From Gonatopus flavifemur (lineage: Eukaryota; Arthropoda; Insecta; Hymenoptera; Dryinidae): DNA of 64,000 bases. Both the position numbers and the translations under genes were made by a program. How positions within the stretch are numbered: the stretch's first letter is position 1; every line of letters begins with the position of its first letter. Positions 58,759 through 64,000 of this stretch are shown here, piece by piece. The notes under the pieces were generated by a model. The model made no database searches and was not told the origin of the DNA. It saw nothing but the letters and a program-made list of their open reading frames with translations. The DNA is taken from the NCBI GenBank assembly GCA_018340375.1, contig JAFFJZ010000014.1:558001-622000 (forward strand), written 5' to 3'.

Positions 58759-58846
58759 CCAGATAGCATAGGAGTTTCAAAAGAGGTTCATATGAATACA
58801 TTGTATTCATTATGAACTCTTTTAGAACTCTTGTGCCATTTGGAAT
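58759..58846. mobile_element. short MITE, CCCAGATAGCA family
   Basis: About 88 bp with CCCAGATAGCATAGGAGTTT at the left and AACTCTTGTGCCATTTGG, its diverged inverted copy, at the right. It is related to 25346-25452. Confidence 0.7.
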
Positions 58847-59053
58847 TACTACATCTTTGACTGGCATTTTTCCATGTGTAACTTTTCCATGTATACACGG
58901 AACAAAAATATTCCAGTCAATTTTACAAAACTACTCCTGTCAGAAAAATTAGGGTACTATAACAAGAAATCAAGTACTGACAACTGTCGTGTTCTGTGAA
59001 GGATACCAGTCACATAATTACTATAACTGATCAATTATAGTATATATATGCTA

Positions 59054-59666
59054 GGGTGGTCGTTGAAAATTAAATTTCTTGAGGCGCCCCCTAAAAAGCT
59101 TCCTTTTGATGAAAAACCACTGGGAAAATTTTTTATAATTTTTTCAAGTCAAGACAACACGTGCCTCAAGACGATTCAAGTCAATTTTTGTGTATCATCA
59201 TGTTTTTTCATGAAACTTCTTGTTAAGGGTATTGTAAGAATTATTTTAGGATTGGAAAAGTTTTAACAATGGAAAACCTTCAGTATTATCATTCTCAGTG
59301 ATGAATTTCAAATTATAGTTTTAGAAAAAGTTTAAAATTCTTCGTGATTTAAGCTTATCTTTTAATTTTTATTATATTTCTAGTTATCTTAACAGACCTT
59401 ATTTTTCGGAATATTTATTATTATTTTCATCAACTATCGTATTTTCATGAATTTGGGTTCTCTGATTGTTCATATTTTGTATGAAATTGTATTTATCATT
59501 AAAAATCCTCGATAAAACATGATTATACCCGAAAATTAACTTGAATCGTCTTGAGGCACGTGTTGTCTTGACTTAAAACAATTATAAAAAATTTTCCCAG
59601 TGTCTTCCCATCAAAAGGAAGCTTTTTAGGGGGCGCCTCAAGTAATTTAATTTTTAACGACCACCC
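59054..59666. mobile_element. 613-bp TA-flanked MITE
   Basis: TA precedes GGGTGGTCGTTGAAAATTAA, and the inverted copy ending CGACCACCC is followed by TA. Inverted arms of about 180 bp include the AAGCTTCCTTTTGATG and CAAGACAACACGTGCCTC blocks. The middle is AT-rich with no gene. The TA target suits Tc1/mariner mobilisation. Confidence 0.9.
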
Positions 59667-59668
59667 TA

Positions 59669-60593
59669 ATATATACACTGTTCAAACAACAAGTGGCTGT
59701 AGTAGTTTGTACAATAATTGGTAGTATTTTAAATTCTCACAATAAACTCACTTTATACGGTGATTATTAACAAAATCTGTGGTGACTGTACCCACACAGC
59801 ACACAACGTCTCAATAATATTTTCAGAATATCGCAATGTTTCACTGGGAACATTCTCAGTACAATATTTTGACGAAATTCCATGGATATTGCGAATACAA
59901 TATTCCATTACAAATATTCTGAGAATCTTTCAATTGGAATATTGCACATCCCTAGTGAGAATGGGAGCGTGAGAAGGGTATAAAGCGACGTGGAAGAGGA
60001 AACGAAACAGTCTCCAATCGCGGAAAAAGCGGAAATTGAAACATTTTACGCTTCATTTGTTTCAATCTCCGCTTCCAGCGAGCGGAAATTTTCCCCAGGG
60101 ATACGATATTCTGTACAGAAAAGATACCTATGTGAAGATTACATAAAAAGTGAGGTAACGATTACAGTGTGGATCTCAGTAAAATTTACTGCACAGTCCT
60201 GTTGGATATCAGTCCTTACCGTGAAAAAGTGCCTCGAATTTCACTTGAGAAAATTTCTATCAGGGTTCATCCTTGCAGTACAATAATTTCTGAAGACATG
60301 CATAAAAACGAATAAACTCAGGAAACAATTATTCGCCTTATCAAAATTCGCTGCATCTTTGTGGTAACTATTTGGGAGAGTGAATGAATTCATTGGCATC
60401 AGAACCATGGTTTAGTTGAAATTTCACCATTCTTCAATAGTGCAAATCTTTCCTGCGCCCATACCCGTCGTTATATGAACTATGCTGTCATTTCACAGCG
60501 ATGTGTTCGTTTCTTTTTTCGGAACATCATATTATCGCGAGAGAACTAGTTCGACTATCTAATGATTAGCTCATTCATGCTGAACCCTGCTGA
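59669..60593. other. non-coding stretch with short inverted motifs
   Basis: A short pair GCGGAAATTGAAAC / GTTTCAATCTCCGC lies near 60029-60078, and CAGAATATT-type repeats occur at 59825-59945. The 98-codon frame at 59990-60286 spans the inverted pair and has no domain. No gene is supported. Confidence 0.5.
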
Positions 60594-60893
60594 AAATGCC
60601 AGACAGATCCGGACAAAGAATAGTTGTCAGGTCTTGAATGGTTTTTGTTTCAGGAAATCCAGTCAAAAACTGACAAAATTTCTACCTGGTTTCGTCCGGA
60701 ATCAATGAACATGGAATATCGCGTCAAAAACTGACAAGAAAAATTTTGTCAGGTAAAATTTGATAGGATATTCCAATTTGGTGATTCCAGACATACCCAG
60801 GTAGAAATTTTGGCAGTTTGTGACCGGATTTCCTGGGACAAAGACCATTCGAAGCCTGACAACCATTTTTTGTCCGGATCTGCCTGGCATTTC
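60594..60893. mobile_element. 300-bp foldback MITE
   Basis: Ends AAATGCCAGACAGATCCGG and the complement of AAATGCCAGGCAGATCCGG. Arms of about 130 bp pair, including CTGACAAAATTTCTACCTGG. No coding capacity. Confidence 0.88.
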
Positions 60894-61128
60894 CAATTGG
60901 GAATGATTGAAATTCTTCAATATGTTTTGTAATTGATCAGTGGAGAAATTTGGATAATCCTTGAAGTGAAACATCAACCCAGTCTTTCATCACTCCTGTT
61001 ATTGATTTGAAAGATGAAGCTCAATCCCAATCTCCGGACAAGTCACCCAAAAATCTTCCAAAAAGCTGATCACTCCAGTGAGCTGACATTGGAATTGATG
61101 CTCTTTCCCAAAATACATGTTGCACTAA

Positions 61129-61645
61129 TCCGTGAGTAGGGTGTAGTGAAAAGCCGTTTTTCTTGAATATCGACCTTACATTGACGGAATGGTTGTCAAA
61201 TGTGCCCAAACTAACCCCAAAAAAATTTCAGCTCAATCGAACAAACTGTAGGGGTCTCACCCCCCCCCCCCACCCCTCGGAGTTCGGAAGTTTTTTAAAA
61301 AATGTGATCAATCCCTCTTTTTGCATCCGTTTTTTTGTCTAGTCGCCCTCTCTGGCGCAGAATGGTCATAAAATGTGACTCGACTAACTCCACAAACATT
61401 TCAGCTCGATCGGACCAAATGCGGGGGTCTCCCCGTCCCATTCGAATTTCGGAGAATCAAAACAATGTCAACCTGTTATTTTGTAACTTTGATTCCTCTT
61501 TCACGGAATAGTTGTCAAATTGGATGGAATTAACCAAAGAAGTTTTGTCACAAACCGTATCAACTAAAAGGGGCTCATCTAACCCCCCTCCCTCCCCCAC
61601 ACTAAACTTCCATACCATCAAACTTTCCTATGATTTTTGTAGAAG
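61129..61645. repeat. long inverted repeat, left arm
   Basis: Pairs with 62780-63303. Shared blocks include AATGGTTGTCAAATG, TTTCAGCTCGATCGGACC and CATAGGAAAGTTTGATGG. A poly-C tract lies at 61259-61272. It is probably a foldback element of about 2.2 kb. Confidence 0.88.
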
Positions 61646-62021
61646 TGTGCTTGGGTGACAATGTCACTCCCAAGCAGTGGAAAGAGCCGTTAGGACCATT
61701 TCAGATCCCTGTGGATCTGCACATGACGCAGAGAGCCGCGAGGGTGTCATCCTGACGAAGATGACTTCACGCAATGTCATGCCCAAATTCAATTCCAAGA
61801 AGGATTACATCACATCGGATTTCATTCCCAAGGCCTACACACAGCACGTCACATAACGGTGGATTCGCTTATGATTTCCAAGAATTCCCGATGCATGGCA
61901 TACTTAAATTGAACTTTCTTACTTTCCAGATCCAACCCAACTCGATAATGCAAACAAATTTTGTTCACTCTTGGTGTGCAATAAACTGGTCCAAATGAAC
62001 CATTCTCCGTTATGTTTCATC
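61646..62021. other. centre of the inverted repeat
   Basis: Contains a small hairpin GCTTGGGTGACA/TGTCACTCCCAAGC (61650-61676). No gene is recognised. Confidence 0.5.
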
Positions 62022-62067
62022 TACACGGAAAAAATTGTATGGTTGTTCCAACCAACTGTATGGCTGT

Positions 62068-62569
62068 CCCTGGTGAAAATGGGAACGAGAAGACAGAGTA
62101 AACGAAGCGTATGTTGAAGGATAACAGAAACGTTAATGGAAAGTATACGAAGCTTGAATGGAAAGAATGCGAAGAGTATATGAAACAGGAATTGGAACGA
62201 AGAAGGCGGGAAAAATTCGAGAAATCTAGACAAAAAAGTTGAACCCTGTGGTGAGAATCGAACCAGTGACTTTCACTATGGTAGGGTCTTACCCACTGAG
62301 CCATGGATCGTCGTTGACATCGACTGCTGAAAGATGTTATTTGAAGTCAGAATAGGTATGACTCGCATACGCTCCATACAACCTACTATTATGTTACATC
62401 AAGCATATGCAAAACGGGATCGGGAGTTTATGAGACGTATACAGAACGTATGATTTGATGACTTCCCAGCAAGCGGGTATCATACGCTCCAGGAAGAGGG
62501 AATTGAGACATTTTCCGCTCCGTATACGTTTCCTTCTCGCTTCGTTTATACGATTCATTTCCACCAGGG
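62068..62569 (-). repeat. tRNA-like dispersed repeat, copy 3
   Basis: The ends CCCTGGTGAAAAT and ATTTCCACCAGGG are inverted, so the unit is bounded by a short TIR as well as carrying a tRNA-like core. It aligns with 57459-57900. Confidence 0.75.
62245..62315 (-). repeat. tRNA-like core in copy 3
   Basis: On the minus strand: A-box-like TGGCTCAGTGGGTAAG and B-box CTGGTTCGATTC at tRNA spacing. Stems are poor, so it is a tRNA-derived promoter-like module. Confidence 0.65.
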
Positions 62570-62570
62570 G

Positions 62571-62692
62571 TATTTGGCTCACCCCAAACTTATGGCTGTC
62601 AGAACCAGCAATTGAATTGTGGCAAACAGATATTCAACAACATCAACCAAATTTCTGGTTCAGGCAGCCATAAGTTTAGGGTGAGCCAAATA
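62571..62692. mobile_element. 122-bp MITE
   Basis: TATTTGGCTCACCCCAAACT and the complement AGTTTAGGGTGAGCCAAATA pair almost perfectly over about 28 bp, through TATGGCTG. Confidence 0.85.
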
Positions 62693-62779
62693 CAACTATA
62701 CAGTTGGTGTATTTATTATATTACAACTATACAGTTGTCATAAACAACCATACAATTTTCTCGTGTAAATTTCGAAAAC

Positions 62780-63303
62780 TACACATGTTTCTACAAAAAT
62801 CATAGGAAAGTTTGATGGTATGGAAGTCTAGTGTGAGGGAGGGAGGGGGGTTGGTTAGATGAGACCCTTTTAGTTGATACGGTTTGTGACAAAACTTCTT
62901 TGGTTAATTTGATCCAATTTGACAACTATTCCGTGAAAGAGGAATCAAAGTTACAAAATAACAGGTTGACATTGTTTTGATTCTCCGAAATTCGAATGGG
63001 ACGGGGAGACCCCTGCATTCGGTCCGATCGAGCTGAAATGTTTGTGGAGTTAGTCGAGTCACATTTTATGACCATTCTGGGCCAGAAAGGGTGACTTGAC
63101 AAAAAAAATGGATGCAAAAAGAGGGATTGATCACATTTTTCAAAAAACTTCCGACCTTCGAGGGGGGGGGGGGTGAGACCGCGACAGTTTGTTCGATCGA
63201 GCTGAAATTTGTTTGGGGCTAGTTTGGGCACATTTGAAAACCATTCCGTGAATGTAAGATCGATATTCAAGAGAAACGGTTTTTCACTCCATTCCATCCG
63301 TGA
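62780..63303. repeat. long inverted repeat, right arm
   Basis: Inverted partner of 61129-61645. It has a poly-G tract (about 63160-63173) mirroring the poly-C tract of the left arm. Confidence 0.88.
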
Positions 63304-64000
63304 GCCAAAACAATGAAACGACTGTAAATCATCCAATGACTTACTATTTGTAGCAGGACTACTTTTACATGGGACAGTCAAATAACGTAACAAAAGAGGA
63401 AGGTGAAAATACAAATCACTTATTTCATAATATCGATTCATCGCGGTAATGTAATCATTCAGCTAATGCAATATGAATCTGATGAATTCAAAATGAATTT
63501 ATGAATAATGTAGTGATAGAAGCTTTTTGTGAGGACTCCTTCGCTCCTTCGTTCCGGAGTAACGGGGAGCTTCATAATCGTTTCGAAAGTCTAGAAAATT
63601 TTTTGGTCTCCAAAATGGAAATTTCGTACACCGAAATGTTACTACAAATTCGGGGAACAATTTCGGTTTCGTGTTCGCCTATCTGCTTGTTGAGATCTCT
63701 ATCTGTCTGCCAACAAATTCTGGACGCGAATATCTCCCGTTCTTATCACTGGATCATTATAAAATTTCCATCGAAGTTGTAAACCTTGGTTGAACTGGTC
63801 CCATATAAGTTGCACTCTGATTCACTCAGAAGAAGTGGATGAGCAGTAGGGTGTTTTATTTTGGAAGCTAAAAATTGTAATGTGAAATTATTGCAGACTT
63901 TGCTTACGCCTCGAATCTTAGCAATATAATAAGACCCCGCAATAAGAATACTCACCTTCTTCATTCAACCCAAGGCAACAACCGTTCGAGTGGAAAAGAG
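63304..64000. other. non-coding stretch to window end
   Basis: No gene, RNA gene or repeat is recognised. The 93-codon frame at 63501-63782 shows no domain or splice context. Confidence 0.45.

Larger units (their letters stand above)
62022..62767. mobile_element. nested element with TACACGGAAAAA ends
   Basis: TACACGGAAAAAATTGTATG at the left is matched inverted by CATACAATTTTCTCGTGTA at the right. It holds the tRNA-like repeat (62068-62569) and a small MITE (62571-62692). Its end motif resembles those near 7548, 9529 and 58892. Confidence 0.7.

Noticed and set aside
59990..60286. 98-aa open frame
   Set aside because: It spans a short inverted motif, shows no domain and has no splice or promoter support.
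57641..62315. Functional tRNA genes at the tRNA-like segments
   Set aside because: A and B boxes look good, but acceptor and T-arm pairing is poor and they sit inside dispersed repeats.

Overview
This window looks like AT-rich animal nuclear DNA, most likely from an insect. The evidence is a spliced gene with GTAAGT/AG introns next to a dense mix of eukaryotic transposons: Helitron, piggyBac, BEL/Pao, RTE-type LINE, mariner, hAT-like and foldback elements. There are no operons or bacterial-type genes. I cannot name a species. Apart from one small spliced gene, nearly everything recognisable is transposon-derived, and most transposon genes are broken by stops or frameshifts. All coordinates and repeat boundaries were read by eye.

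1-13.8 kb: non-coding DNA full of short inverted-repeat elements. These include 11-bp minisatellites based on ATATATGGGTC, tRNA-like repeats, a hAT-type MITE with a perfect 8-bp target duplication (3088-3247), a 1.28-kb foldback hairpin (6243-7522), and a long-TIR DNA transposon (7962-9407) holding the C-terminal end of a DDE-like transposase.

13.8-19.7 kb: a decayed Helitron core with a C76/OTU-like cysteine peptidase gene, a HUH replication initiator and a Pif1-like helicase. 20.1-21.9 kb: a TA-flanked inverted-repeat element with two smaller palindromes nested in it.

23.0-53.2 kb: the dominant structure is a giant palindrome. Its two arms, about 5 kb each before later insertions, face each other across a 313-bp spacer (46444-46756). 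Each arm carries the same 4-exon gene, pointing outward. The protein is about 196 residues and looks like a small OB-fold protein, which is an inference. The right copy keeps an open reading frame (48243-50449) although a mariner sits in its last intron. The left copy has lost an acceptor site and has a frame-breaking deletion. The left arm is split by a nest of insertions: a 1.43-kb foldback element (24466-39186, AT duplication), then a BEL retrotransposon (25593-38874, CAATC duplication), then a piggyBac (26009-31719, TTAA) that carries inverted arrays of a 142-bp repeat. The left arm also holds a 3.8-kb transposon with about 450-bp TIRs and a little-known DDE-like transposase (40117-43927), a relative of the remnant at 8.4 kb.

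53.5-56.7 kb: an RTE-type LINE (endonuclease plus reverse transcriptase) ending in (GAT)n. 56.9-64 kb: a GC-rich hairpin island, tRNA-like repeats, several MITEs, and a 2.2-kb inverted repeat with nested inserts.

The most interesting items are the palindrome with its duplicated outward-facing gene, and the long-TIR transposon family present in two very different states.
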